A stretch of DNA of 64,000 bases. Source: Tipula vernalis. Lineage: Eukaryota; Arthropoda; Insecta; Diptera; Tipulidae. Below, piece after piece: positions 11,260 through 22,799 of this stretch (position 1 is the first letter of the stretch; every line of letters starts with the position of its first letter). Under the pieces are notes generated by a model. It made no database searches. It was not told where the DNA came from and saw nothing but the letters and a program-made list of their open reading frames with translations. Both the position numbers and the translations under genes were made by a program. The stretch covers positions 312,204,092 through 312,268,091 of the forward strand of contig OY282558.1 of the NCBI GenBank assembly GCA_958295665.1. Direction: 5' to 3'.

Positions 11260-12395
11260 TTTTGCTTCAAGCTGAACAGAAATATGTTACGCAAAGAATT
11301 GAAATGCGTGAGCCGCTACAACTTCACTGGATGAGAAACTATTGAGTGGATTTTCTTTGTTTTTGCACGACAAGATTAAAATTCTCTAATTCTGGGCACC
11401 ATCTCACTATTTTGAAATTCTAGTCTATATATAGGTTTGTTCCCGTTAAGGTATAAGCCATTTTTTTTACCGCTTAATTAATTGCAATGTAATGTTTATA
11501 TTTTTGTTTCCGCACTAGGTATCGGTTGTACTCAATATCCTAGTTCGATCAAATGCGATTGGTCTCTCTACTTGCATGGTATTGCTATGGCTGTTGTTAG
11601 GATGAGTGGTTTCGAAAATTCTGGATGTATCAGAATTTTATTCGAATATCAATTATTTTTTCTAGAGTTTCACAAATGGTTTGTGAATTCATACCGTTTA
11701 CATTCACACGTTTCTTCCGAAAATTTTGACATTACATTTGGAATTCTGGAATAGTGTTGGATAAATCTGCAAAAATACCCTTACGAGCTCAAAAATTATT
11801 TGATTTATTTTTGTGAACGTTTATGTCCGTATGGCATTCTGGTAAATTTGAAGTGCCCTTTGTCGAAAGGCTTTCTTTGGAGTTTCTGACCATTTGAAAT
11901 TCACTTGTGTCCACCTTTATGCTGTTGGTGTAGGCGAGAGTGACTTCTGTTTATTTAATGTCATGTTTAACTACTGTAGGGCGGAATCTATCCCACTTTA
12001 TTTCAACAACAGATCTTGATGTTTATTGTGTCGATCAGTAGCGGCTATTGATTTTCATTTGCATTTTTTCCTAAACTTTCTTAAATTAACAAAAATGAAA
12101 AATCGTGTGAAGGCATTTGCTAAATTACGCATTAATCAATGAATTATACATATGTACTTTATCCATTTAATCAACAAAAAAAATTAATTTAATTAATATA
12201 ATCTGAAATATATTCATAATTATTTGGAAACCCACATGAAAGTGTACCATCTTGCAAAATTTGTTTTTACAAAATAAAACTTTAAAAATTTGTTTCATTT
12301 AACATATGGATTTAACGAACGTTTTCTGCAACTTAGAAAGACCCGCCAATAGTAGTTTTGGCTAAATGTGATTGTCGATTAATACTGTATTGTTA
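11260..12395. other. Unassigned sequence
   Basis: No transposon protein or RNA gene seen. A 90-codon frame at 11,482-11,754 has no recognisable motif. The 5' LTR of the gypsy-type remnant would be expected in this area but cannot be defined. Confidence 0.35.
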
Positions 12396-12399
12396 CAGA

Positions 12400-13075
12400 T
12401 ACAAAGCGTAGCGGTATAGTGGATTAAGGTGTGGGTGAAATCGCTAGAACATCAACAAGAAAGCGTGCACTGCAATTGGGATTTATAGTCGCACCAATTT
12501 GCGTCGAATTTTGAATAAATATTTTAAAATGTACGCAAGAAAAATTCAACTAACTTACAATTTGATCCCATTGGATTAGCAACAACGTTTAAATTACCCT
12601 AATACCGTCACCAACATTGTCCAAATCGATCCACACATTTGGTTGTAAATATATTGAGCGGGTGAATCGAATTCTGGTTCAAAGGCAATGTCAACAAGCA
12701 AAACAGTCGTTACTGGGGATCCGAAATACCTCAAAATATTCATGAAAGAGCCTAATTCAATAAAAAATTGGCTGTCTCATGCTGGATTTGCTCGGAACGA
12801 ATCATTCGAATGGTGATGCCCCGCGGCTTTTCGGCACAAGAAGCGGACAAATTTGTATGGAAAGGCTTTTCTATCAACAGCGCCACAGGTGCCACATACC
12901 AAAAAGCCGGTCAAATATTGACCATGTTACGTTAAATGTTTCGCGAACACGTCATATAGACATTCGGTCACATCATTTGGCGAATTATACCAATTATGGT
13001 TCTTAATATCTATGTTCTTTGACGCTAAAGAGCCTAAAAACATTTTAAATGAATACAAATATGTTCGTATTTCTG
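12400..13075 (+). pseudogene. DDE transposase pseudogene (DUF4817/Tc1-mariner-related type)
   Basis: Pieces of one transposase can be read across all three forward frames. A helix-turn-helix-like start is at about 12,450-12,560 (LRRILNKYFKMYARKIQL). The catalytic-domain block NVNKQNSRYWGSEIPQNI lies at about 12,687-12,740, and WCPAAFRHKK and SATGATYQKAGQILTMLR lie at about 12,815-12,945. The NKQN.R.WG..NPQ block is characteristic of a widespread insect transposase group annotated with DUF4817 and DDE_3 (from memory). The last catalytic region is only partly readable (REHVI near 12,940). Many stops and shifts: long dead. Confidence 0.6.
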
Positions 13076-13735
13076 AAAAATGATTTTCCGGTATAAGTTT
13101 TGCAGAAAGGAGTTATTGTCAATTTCCAAATCTAGTTCTTTACGAATGACTTTAACGCTGACGAAATGAAAAATTATTACGAAAAAATTAGTTTTCGTTG
13201 ATACCAATTCGATATATAATAAAGATTTGCTAGTTATGTCTATTTAAATTCTAGTATAACAAGCTGATAGTCCAAAGATGATTTACCTGTATGACGATAA
13301 TCAAAATCGGGAACGCAATTTACCAGTATTGCGAACTATACTTCTACCTGCAATATTATTTCATTATTTGTTTACTGTTTACCACGGCATATAAAATATA
13401 GTTACGTTTTTGCCTTGTCAATTAAGGTTCGTATCACTGGATTGCGAATAAAACAAAATCAATTCAATTTATCACCAACGAATTTATTTAGTTAACACAA
13501 AAATTATTACAACACAGTTTATTAATAAAAATTCACAAAATCACTTTATATAAAAAATTCTCAAATTTTTACTGTACACTTATAATTTTTATTTCCACTA
13601 AAACACTTTATAAATCACTTTTTAATCCCTTTTTAATCTTCACACTATCGCTTGCCAAATACTACTAATAATTTTACAAGTTTACACTGTCGCGTTCCAA
13701 ATTCTAATAATCCAATTCGATCTTGTTCGCCTTTT

Positions 13736-13750
13736 TATATACACAAACCG
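13736..13750 (-). promoter_or_regulatory. TATA-box-like promoter element
   Basis: Minus-strand GTATATAAAAAGGCG is a near-consensus TATA box. It lies in the middle of the probable solo LTR, where an LTR promoter would be. No clear initiator is seen about 30 bp downstream. Confidence 0.4.
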
Positions 13751-13853
13751 AGCTTCTAGAAAGCTCATGACTTTTCCAGCATGAATAGTGTAGAAACAAT
13801 TATAACATTTTTATCATGGAAAATTCCATTTTAGTACAGTAAAACATTGAGCT

Positions 13854-13912
13854 ATTCATTTAACTTATTCTATCAAACACTAGGTGTCATTTAACTTATT
13901 CTATCAAACACC
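13854..13912. repeat. Direct duplication of the solo-LTR end
   Basis: CATTTAACTTATTCTATCAA followed by ACAC occurs twice, at about 13,857-13,880 and 13,889-13,912, separated by 8 bp. The duplication lies exactly at the outer edge of the probable LTR and makes that edge ambiguous. Confidence 0.9.
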
Positions 13913-13915
13913 ATT

Positions 13916-15680
13916 ATAATATCAATAAAAGTTAGTGACATCTATTACCCAAAATATAAACTATCGTAATAAACATTAAAGACAAAATCATTAAAATGGT
14001 TACCACTAACGCGCTTTTGCAGCAAGTTTTTGTGTTCTTAAATAAGTAAGACGAATACATAAATTAAATATCTTTTGAACTATCAGGTTCTTAAGGGCAT
14101 TAAAAAAAAGCAGTATCCAAAATTCAATTCCCTAACAGAAATATATTTTTGTATGTCTTTAATTTGTTATGTGGCTTTCAAAAACTTGACTATAACAAAA
14201 GTTGTAGACATGTAAAATTCCTGAACCACCGAAATTAGAAACATTAAATAAAAGCAAGGTACAAGCTTTTTTCAATCTCTTTCAGAAAAATGTGTACTGC
14301 TATTATTCAGACCAGACCATTTTGTTTGTCACACCACCAAGGTTTAGTTTTATGTTAATAAATGCAGTTTAGGCTCTACTAAGAAACCAAAATAATATGA
14401 GAATTGATTTTGTCAAATATTTTCACATGTTTCGTTTATACAGTACTTTTACGAAACCGTCACATTTGAAGTGTTTTCGTACGCCTAATTTTTATAAAAT
14501 ACCAAAGTTGATTCACAGAAATAGAAGTAAACATTTTCTGAAAAGATTTGAGAAGATTATAAGAACTTGGTTTTTATTTGAAATTTTATCCTAAGAAACT
14601 CAAAAGTTATTTCAATTCTATACAACTTTTGTTTGGTAATGTTTTTTGAAGACTGATACAACTCCCTCCGCATAATAAATTAGATTATATCAAAAATAAA
14701 TTTCTGATAGGGAACTAAATGGGCTCGATTACTATTTTTGTCTGATGAGCCTAAATAGCGATCGCGATTCAAATTACATTTAAATTCAAAAATATGTTAA
14801 CTTATTTTTAGCTCACGTTGTACAATATATTTGAGTCGGAATTTTACGGAATAATTTAATAAACCGTAGAAGAGGATTCCACTTCTGCTGACACCAAAAA
14901 ATAGATAGGTATATGGTTAAGGATTTAAGACCAATTTTTGACCAAGAAGTAAATACATATATTTCACTAACACATTTAGCTGATCATTTCATAAATAAGT
15001 CACATTTCGTTGGGCATGAGTAAAATAATATGTGCAAGACGAAGACTAAAGCATACGTTTTTTATAAAATTTGTGCTATTGGTCTTAAATTTAGTGTACT
15101 AATCGGAACTTATTCCAAAATAAAAAAACATACTTCTCTCATTGGCTATTATTACTTCGTTTGAAGAGCTTCGTAAAATGAATAATTTTTTGTTTCTAAT
15201 CCTCTAAATTTTGCCAGGTTGCCATATACTAAATGCAATAACTGGAAACTAAGCCAGTATGACAACATCACTCGTAGATTCGGGTTAGGGCAATGTATAT
15301 CAACATGTCATTCTAATTTATTTTCGGACTTGGTAAAAATCCCATTGTCGAGACAAATTTAGCTACAGATCAACTCCTCTTGGTGTTGTTATTCCTTTAA
15401 GTTTCAACTATGTTCCCATATTTTTCAGGGACACCAAAAGCTTTGATTTCCCAGATATTTATTGAGAGAGCCATATATTTTTAGCTACAACCAATTATAG
15501 GCTAATGCTTACTAACCACTATCTCCACAGAAATGTACAATAGCGAAAAGATGATACACGACCCGATGTATTCGGTGTACCACCGATCAACTACAAACAC
15601 GTTTTAACTAAACCTACTTCAATATTTTGCTGTTGTAGGTGACCAAGCCAGACAGTTGCTCCTTGTTAAAAGATTCAAAG
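13916..15680. other. AT-rich, no gene recognised
   Basis: About 1.8 kb with only short AT-driven open frames. No repeat family from elsewhere in the window was recognised here. Confidence 0.4.
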
Positions 15681-15689
15681 TAAATTGTG

Positions 15690-16140
15690 GCTGGAGTTGT
15701 ATGCACCTGCTGACCGACAGACAGACACTACTTCGAAACCATAATTTTCGATCTCAGAGCTCTTAATTTTACATTCTCTTACGTTACCAAAATGTAGCAT
15801 ATTAATCATGAAAACTTTCGACCTTGAGATTTTTGGAGATTTATCTGTTTTTGAGGTACTAAGATTCCGAAAAACTAAGTTTCGAAGTCGTGTCTGTCTG
15901 TTGGTCTATCGTTCTGTCTGTGTGCTATCTTCTAATCATACTGAAACTTCATATTTTAGCTTATTCGTGAATTGGGAGGTGACAGTGACCTTTAGTGAAA
16001 ATCGAACATTTGCAAAAAAAAATAAACAAAACAATACAAAAAATTTTAAGTTTGTAAGAAATTTGAGACTCTCAAAAATAAAGCCGTGTATTGGCCGGAT
16101 GTGTTTGAACTGCCTGGAATTATGTATTTACGATTTTTAA
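15690..16140 (+). repeat. GTCT-core dispersed repeat, copy 1 (with an inverted partial copy)
   Basis: From about 15,806 the sequence matches the repeat at 26.15 kb: ATGAAAACTTTCGACCTTGA, then ATTTATCTGTTTTTGAGG, then TTTCGAAGTCGTGTCTGTCT, then CTGAAACTTCATATTTTAGC. Just upstream, 15,700-15,745 carries the same TTTCGAAGTAGTGTCTGTCT block in reverse orientation, so two partial copies face each other. The tetranucleotide core is only a few units long here. Open frames across it are a by-product of the repeat. Confidence 0.7.
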
Positions 16141-16700
16141 GCCTAACTACAGGCCCCTCCCTATCTTTGAGATTTGAGATTTTAAAATGTAAAAGAAACC
16201 CGTTAAAACAGATACCATCCAAACTAACAAGTTCAGGAATACCAAACAAAGTTATCGCAATTAAACGTTCTGGACCTAATTCTCACAGTTTTTTGTTTTA
16301 CGGTAGATATTTTATTATCCGAAAAAATTAGAAAAATTTCTATTCTCTCAGTAAAATTTTATTATTCCTTACCTTACCTATTAAGTGATATTACGAATCT
16401 TCATAATTAATTATTCGTAATACCAGGTTTTTCGAGATTATAAGACTTTTCAAGCTTTTAAAAATTGAAACATTAAATATGACATTTAGTTGTTTATTTG
16501 CCAAATAAAATTACTATCATTGCTAAATGCTTTCGAAAAGTAATTTTTTTCGCAACCTTTCAAAATAAAATAAAAATATATAACGATAACTAAATTTATG
16601 AATTAACTTAAATAAATTAAATACATTTTTGGGTTTATTTAAATCGGAATTATTCCGATCAATTGTTGTTGTAAATTTCTCGCGACCCCCACTTTGCCAC
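16141..16700. other. AT-rich, no gene recognised
   Basis: No recognisable coding or repeat signal. Confidence 0.35.
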
Positions 16701-17600
16701 AAAATAAAAGGCCACTCTGTCAATATAGTTTTTGACTAAAATGCCTTTTAAGAAGTGAGTTCAGTCGAAAAACTAAAAATGACTGTCTTTTCAAGTCAAA
16801 ACATATTTTGACTGCAATTCTCTTTAGAAGCAAACAATTAAAATGATGAGATTCGGTCAAAAATTAAACGTTAACTCAGTTAAGATATTTTTAGTGTGAA
16901 ATACTTTTTTAGAAGGAGATTCAAGCCTCCAAGAAAAAAACTAAAAAGCGCTGAAGTCAAAAAAGATTATGTTTGGTTTTCTATTGAAATTGTTTTTGAA
17001 AATGTGATTCAATCAAACAACTAAAAAGCAATGCTAGGCAAAATTGTCGAAAAAGTGAAATTAAGGTTATAGTTCATCAAGATTATGAGTTGGTCTAAAG
17101 CGGTTTTAAAATATTCTGGAAATCTGAGATTTCCGGTCAAATATAAAAAATTAATCTCCATTTTCCGGAATGTTTGAAAATTAAATCTTCCTCTTCCAGA
17201 ATTATTCAAAATCGAAGCAAACCTACCAAAAGGTTATTATGTCCAAAAATTTGGGACTGAAGTACTTTTCAACAACGTTGTTCAGTTCAAATAAACTTTC
17301 CTTTTACTGAACTGCTTTTGACTGGCGCGCCCCGCAGGCAACGTATATGTCTACAAAGGTATTTCAGTCGAAAAATCCAACCAAACAGAACGTATTCCAG
17401 TCCAAAAATTTCAGACTAAAATATCGTTCAAAACGGTTATTCAGTCCAAATACACAAAGGGCATTTCACTCAAACTATTTTTCGTTTTGAATTGGTACAC
17501 CTTTTATTGATTGAAGTTCGTTTCTAAAAAATTATGACTGAAGTACCTTTTGTCTTTTGACTAAAATGTTTATGACTGGTAAGCCCGGAGCCACTTAATT
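16700..17600. repeat. Degenerate TTCAGTC-AAA motif cluster
   Basis: Variants of TTCAGTCNAAAA or TTTTGACTRAA recur many times at irregular 30-60 bp spacing, for example near 16,760, 17,365, 17,397, 17,440 and 17,560. The strings GACTGGCGCGCC (about 17,320) and GACTGGTAAGCCCGG (about 17,574) look like partial repeats of one boundary. The cluster may be old subterminal repeats of a DNA transposon, but no inverted termini are clear. Confidence 0.35.
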
Positions 17601-17919
17601 CCTGGTTCAAACTACACTAATTCACACATATGTAAGGCATTCTACTCGCATGATACACTTTCATATTTTTTCTGACTATTAATTTTGATAATTTAATTAA
17701 TTTAAAGTTAATAAAATAAAAAACGAAATTCGCCGACCAGTTGCAATCCAAATAGGTATTTTCAAAATTCTTAAAAAATCAGTTGAATAAAAGAGATCTT
17801 ATTCCTAAATCACTGTAAAATACTATCCGTTCATCAGCATAGGTTTCGCCAAGGTATATTTAGGAGTTTTTGGATTTTATTCATATACCGGTCTCAATAG
17901 TGGTTCTAAGGCACCTGTA

Positions 17920-18460
17920 TGATTGACCATAAACTTTTGTTATCTATTCTACTTGATATAAGTTTTAGGGGTATGTCAAACCAGTAATTTGCTTCATACC
18001 TAGATAATAGAATTTTGGGAGTGAGAATTAATGATACATTTAGTGATTTTAGAATTGTCGAAGTTGGAGAGTCCCACAAGACAAGATCAGTGCTAAGTCC
18101 ACTGCTGTTTCTAATGTATACTATTTCTCTCTTTAAGCTTAAATTGTATAGTAACAGTACTGGTTTTGCAGATGATTTAGCCATAGCTTATACTGCTAAA
18201 TGTCCTACGAATGTGATTCCTATTAAGGTTTTTTACATGAATGGTTTGATAATCATTTCCTAATACTTAGGGAAAAACCAAGTTTAGTGCTTCAGAATTT
18301 CTGGCAACACGGTTGCTTTAAATCATCACCAAGTTAAGTACCATAGTGATTCTAAATTTACTTTAGTTAGTTGTCATTCTAACTGTTTGAATATTGAGTA
18401 TCTCAACTGATTTAAGTATCTTAGCATTAATTTGGATACTCAGCTTAATTGGAGAACTCG
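17920..18460 (+). pseudogene. Non-LTR reverse transcriptase fragment
   Basis: Reads as the middle and end of an RT: DHKLLLSILLDISF (about 17,924), FASYLDNRILGVRI (about 17,990), SVLSPLLFLMY (about 18,090) and the catalytic FADD box in STGFADDLAIAY (about 18,155-18,190), then the C-terminal FKYLSINLDTQLNW (about 18,412-18,455), where such proteins have YLGV.LD..L.W. The 5' half and the endonuclease are missing. The similarity stops abruptly near 18,460, where an unrelated ORF1 begins. It is a different family from the element downstream. Confidence 0.8.
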
Positions 18461-19115
18461 CAGTAGCAGGGGTAATAGTATTAACAAAGAAAGGTTACCT
18501 GCTGTCACAAATGGAACTGGGCCATCAGCAAATACTCGGTCAAAAGACACAATTAATGATAATACCGTTAGCATTGATGCAAATAATAGTACCAGTAAGT
18601 TAGTAGCTGATATTGCAGTTGTAGTTGATAATGTCATTTGTGCAGCTGATGCAAGAAAATGGTCCTTCATTTCCCGCCTTCAAAATTCAACAAGGGAAGC
18701 TGAAATTATGGAGTATATCAAGGGTAAATTTGATATTCACGATTTTCGTTGCCTTAAACTAAAGCATCGGTTTAAAATGGAGTATGCTTCATTTAAAGTG
18801 AATACTTCAGCAACATGGTGGACAGATTGTTGAACGATAATATGTGGCCAGTGGGTGTACTGGTTAAAGAATTTGTGAATCCGGATATTTATCGCCAATT
18901 TTTGCAACGGAGCCGTCGCATACAGTCTCCAGTTAAAATTATTAATAATAATGACAGTAATATTAAAAATAATAAAAATAATAATAATAATAACGATAAT
19001 ACGAGTATTTATAATATTGATGGTAATAATGGTGCTGAAGAAGTGGGTAATTATATGACTAACGATAAATATTGGTTTAATATATATTACCATAACACGG
19101 GGGGGAATGCGCACA
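18461..19115 (+). pseudogene. Non-LTR element A, ORF1 remnant
   Basis: Coding-like region upstream of the endonuclease of element A. It has a low-complexity Asn/Ser/Thr-rich start, a folded-looking middle (ADARKWSFISRLQNS at about 18,645; FDIHDFRCLKLKHRFKMEY at about 18,730) and, one frame over, DRLLNDNMWPVGVLVKEFV (about 18,818-18,875). The MWP.GV.V.EF ending is typical of ORF1 proteins of Jockey/CR1-type elements (from memory). An Asn-rich AAT-repeat tail follows at 18,945-19,000. One frameshift near 18,825. Confidence 0.6.
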
Positions 19116-19790
19116 AAAGTGGATGAATTTTTTACATCGGTTATGGAAGAAGATTATGACATCATAGTCATAACAGAGACATGGCTGGTTCCTGCTATAT
19201 AGAATTAGGAATTCTTTCCTGCATGTTGTATTAGCACGAAACTAGAGAGTTTCTGGATGTTGGTGGTGGGCTACTAATAGCTGTAATGAATCAGTATAAA
19301 AGTCTACAAATTAATATTGCATCCCCGGTGATATTGAAATCCTTTTAGTAAAGGTAAAAATGGCCAAAGAAAATCTTTTCGTTTGTGCTACGTATGTTCC
19401 CGGGAAATCTACAAGTGAATTCCTTAATGAATTTATCGATATAATTGGAAATAAGATTCAACCCAAAATGGAAGAAAATGATAGTTTGTGCATCATGGGT
19501 GACTTTAACTTTCCAAACTTAAATTGGAAACGAATTGACGGAATACTTACACCGTTTGGTAACACTGCCAATACTTTTTTAGTGATAGATTCATTTTCTG
19601 AAATGGGTCTAAAGCAACATAACGAAGTGCACAATCAGAATGGCTCACTTTTTGATTTTATTTTTACTGACGATAATTTACATCCATCAGTACAATCTTG
19701 TGAAGACCTGGCTCGCTCATCAAGTATTCATCATACACCGTTGTTAATTAAGTCACGTTTTCAATGTTTCGACGATTGTGTTCCAAATAA
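19115..19790 (+). pseudogene. Non-LTR element A, apurinic-type endonuclease
   Basis: The endonuclease starts near 19,115 with RTKVDEFFTSVMEEDYDIIV followed by ITETWL, the conserved start of the family, interrupted by stops before 19,340. It continues in the long open frame from 19,360: VCATYVPGK, then the catalytic block IMGDFNFPNLNW (about 19,494-19,530), LFDFIFTDD (about 19,648), and the final catalytic His in SSSIHHTPLLI (about 19,720). It nicks target DNA for target-primed reverse transcription in intact elements. Confidence 0.9.
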
Positions 19791-21780
19791 TAATATTTTA
19801 ATCTTTGATTTTGGAAATGGTGATTATGACGCTCTAAATGGATTTCTTGAAAGCATTTCCTGGGATATCCTTTGTAATGAGAAGAATATTGAAATTATGA
19901 CTAGCCGGTTTTACGAAATTTTGTATGTAGGGATGGATCTATTCATTCCAAAAATTGTCAACAAACATAATTCATATCGTGAAAAGTGGTTTAACAAAAA
20001 ACTTGTTAATTTATATAACCGTAAAACCAAGGCACACAAACTGTATAAAAAGACGAACACATCAGCTGATTATGCATTGTATTCTCACCTTCGGTATGAG
20101 TTTAAGGTTTTGAATCAATTTATATATGGTAATTATTTGTTAGAAATTGAATCTGGTATTAAGTCCAATCCATCGTGTTTCTGGAAAATCTGTTGGTTAT
20201 CCTTTACCCATAAGTTATAATGATACGAAAGCTCAAGATCTAAATGCTGTTTGTGAATTATTTGCAAAGTTTTTCAAATCCGTTTATTCAGTAGAAAATG
20301 TTTGAACATCTCCCAGTGACCAAGTCATGGTCAATAATCATATTCAAGGTATTTCTTCTTTTACGGGGGAACACATTAAAACGGCTTATCTTGGACTAAA
20401 TACTAAAATGTCTATGGGCCCTGGTGGTATTCCCTCACTAATCTTAAATAATTGCGCCGAAGCCTTAAGTGGCTATTTAGCAAATGTATTTAATTACAGC
20501 CTTAGCCAAGGTATTTTTCCCACAGTGCTGGAAATCCTAGTATGTAATTCCAGTATTTAAATCGGGACCTAAAAATTCAGTTGAGAACTATAGAGGAATA
20601 GCTATATTATCTGTTATCTCTAAACTTTTTGAAAAACTGGTAAAGGATTGTATTTATCTTAATATTAAAAACTTAATTGTTCCCCAACAGCGCGGTTTTT
20701 TTTCTGGCAGATCAACGACAACCAATCTTGCGATATTTGTTAATGATGCGATATGCTGTTTAGAAAAAGGTGCCCAAGTTGACACTATTTATACAAATTT
20801 CAGTAAGGTTTTTGACAAAATTAATCACAAATTATTAATTGATAAATTGATTAAAGTGAATTCTAATTTTATTCCTATAAAATGATTGTCATCTTATTTG
20901 TCAAAAAGGTCTCAACTAGTACATATTGGTCAAAATTATTCTGAGAAGTTTACAGTCTCATCTGGTGTTCCTCAGGGTAGTCATTTAGGTCCATTATTAT
21001 TTATTCTATTTGTTAATGATATTGTTACATGTTTTAAGTTTTGTAAATGTATGTTATATGCAGATGACCTTAAAATTGACGCTACTATCCGAAATGGTGC
21101 AGACGTTTTATTGGTACAACAGGACTTTAATCGGTTTAGTGATTGGACTACCGAAAATCGTTTAGCTCTCAATATCTCAAAATGTAAAACTATGTCATTT
21201 GCACGAATTAAGATATTAATTGTAGCTCAGTACAGTTCACAAAACGTGGAAATAGATAGAGTTACTAGTTTATTGATTTAGGTGTTTTGTTTACAGATAA
21301 CCTAAGCTTTACTAAACATATAGAGCCGGCTCGATGCTTGGTTTCATAAAGGGTCAATTCAAATGCTCATAAATTTTCTGACCCATATACTCTCAAAACA
21401 TTATATGCTGCTTTTGTTAGGCCTATTTTGGAATACGCTGTAGTTATCTGGAGTTATGGTTATACAATTTTTAGAGATCGTATTGAGCGGATTCAAAAAA
21501 GTTCTAAATATTTGCGCTTCGAAGACTTCCAAGGTCAACTTCAGGATTTAGTTTACCTTCTTATGCCGATCGTTGTACACTTTTGAACATTCGAAGTCTT
21601 GAATTCAGAAGAGAGATGATTCATGCAGTATTTGCTCAGGATGTAATTTGTGCTAAGATTGATTGCCCGGTATTGCTTGACTTATATTCATTTTACGTTC
21701 CTAAGAAAATTTTTCGTCCACGACAGCTAAGACTGCGAGTATTATGATAGTTCTTATGATAGTTCGATTCACTATAACGG
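19790..21780 (+). pseudogene. Non-LTR element A, reverse transcriptase and 3' end
   Basis: Continuation of element A. A linker with NKHNSYREKWFNKKL is followed by RT blocks: TKMSMGPGGIPSLIL (about 20,400), NYRGIAILSVISKLFEKLV (about 20,587), QQRGFFSGRSTTTNLAIF (about 20,690), FTVSSGVPQGSHLGPLLFIL (about 20,950) and the catalytic YADD in CMLYADDLKI (about 21,050-21,075), then LALNISKCKTMSF. Frames change near 20,215, 20,560 and 20,885. After 21,280 the protein decays; FYVPKKIFRPRQLRLR (about 21,690) marks the 3' end of the ORF. Jockey/CR1-group by overall motif set. Confidence 0.9.
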
Positions 21781-21839
21781 TAGAAATTTCCCTTCCGGGC
21801 AGTGAAAGTTCCGTCATTTGCTTGAACTCTTCCAGTAGA

Positions 21840-22750
21840 CCAGCATCATTCAAATCTAATTGGTACGTTTTGTAGCGGCTTAATTATTTTTGTTCCATTC
21901 AAATCGGTTAGTAATCCGTAGTTTGTAATGAAATCTGCACCGAAGATTGGGGTTGTTACGTCTGCGATTAAAAACATACACGTGAAGTCACGTCGTAATC
22001 TGAGGTTTACCTTCAATGTTGTGGTTCGAAACATTTTGATTTCGGTGCCGTTTGCTGCGAACAATTTAATTTCGGATGGTTTTCAATAGCCTGCTGACCG
22101 ACTGCGTAGCATGACTGATACGTCGGCACCTGAATCAATCAAAAATCCAATGTTCGTAGTATTGTTGTAAATCTTCAGTCGGTTAATGAATTTGAATTTA
22201 GGTTGTTCGTTACCTAAATCCGACGCAGGCTGTTAGCTTCATTTACTATTTGACAACGGTTTGCTTAAGCACCAAACTTCCAATGGAACCAACAATTTGG
22301 ATGCTCCGAACGGGGATTGGAACACGCACGTGGTCTATTAGCGTTCACTGAATTTCTTGACCGATGTTGCCGGAGTAAATTCCGAATTACACGATGCTGT
22401 GGGTTGCTACGAAGTCGTTTGGCGAATATTACGATCGCCGATTGTACGTAAACGAATTGATTCAACCAACGCGTCGCCTGCTATGAGTCGATCCTTGATT
22501 AGTGCGCCATTTCGGGTAGTCGCGCGGTTAAGAGATCGATGAGTGCAGTTTTCGTTAACGAATCGGATGCCAAATGTTTTAATTGTTGATATAACTGGGT
22601 TGGTTTTGCATCGCCAAATTGTACATAGTAAAATGCCACTGTTACTGACTTTATCTTCTCGTACTTTCCCTTTTCTGGACGTGACCGATTACCGTTTGGA
22701 CAGCTACCAGGTCGCAGAGCGGAATTTGTGCCATTACCGAACAATACATT
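21840..22750 (-). pseudogene. Second CsRn1-like gypsy fragment: gag, zinc knuckle, protease
   Basis: Minus-strand reading gives a gag end (QLYQQLKHLASDSLTKTAL then LLTARLPEMAH, 22,640-22,500), a zinc-knuckle-like CWFHWKFGA (about 22,285) and a retropepsin with DSGADVSV (about 22,125), AANGTEIKMF (about 22,060) and PIFGADFITNYGLLTDL (about 21,950). It is related to, but clearly distinct from, the element at 8.6-11.3 kb: it supplies the gag part missing there and lacks RT and integrase. Frameshifts separate all three parts. It lies between non-LTR elements A and B. Confidence 0.8.
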
Positions 22751-22799
22751 TTATTATAATTTATTCATTCATTTTAATCATTTTATTAACTTTTTGGAG

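Larger units (their letters stand above)
13400..13915 (-). repeat. Probable solo LTR of an LTR retrotransposon
   Basis: On the minus strand the segment begins TGTTTGATAG, has a strong TATA-type promoter GTATATAAAAAGGCG at about 13,750-13,736, a T-to-A-rich transcribed part with AATAAA-like signals near 13,492-13,440, and ends near 13,420. This is the layout of an insect LTR. No adjacent internal domain with primer site or polypurine tract is seen, hence solo. Exact ends and a target duplication could not be fixed. It could also be a non-LTR promoter region. Confidence 0.4.

Noticed and set aside
11482..11754. 90-codon frame as a small gene
   Set aside because: No motif, no flanking signals and no repeat of codon bias; equal-length frames occur by chance in this AT-rich DNA.
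12408..12440. tRNA-like box A string (GCGTAGCGGTATAGTGG)
   Set aside because: No matching acceptor stem, anticodon arm or box B follows within tRNA length.
14738..14770. Second CTGATGAG as a possible hammerhead
   Set aside because: No CGAAAC partner and no stem III in register.
18737..19114. 125-codon minus-strand frame rich in Ile
   Set aside because: Antisense of the AAT-rich ORF1 tail of non-LTR element A.
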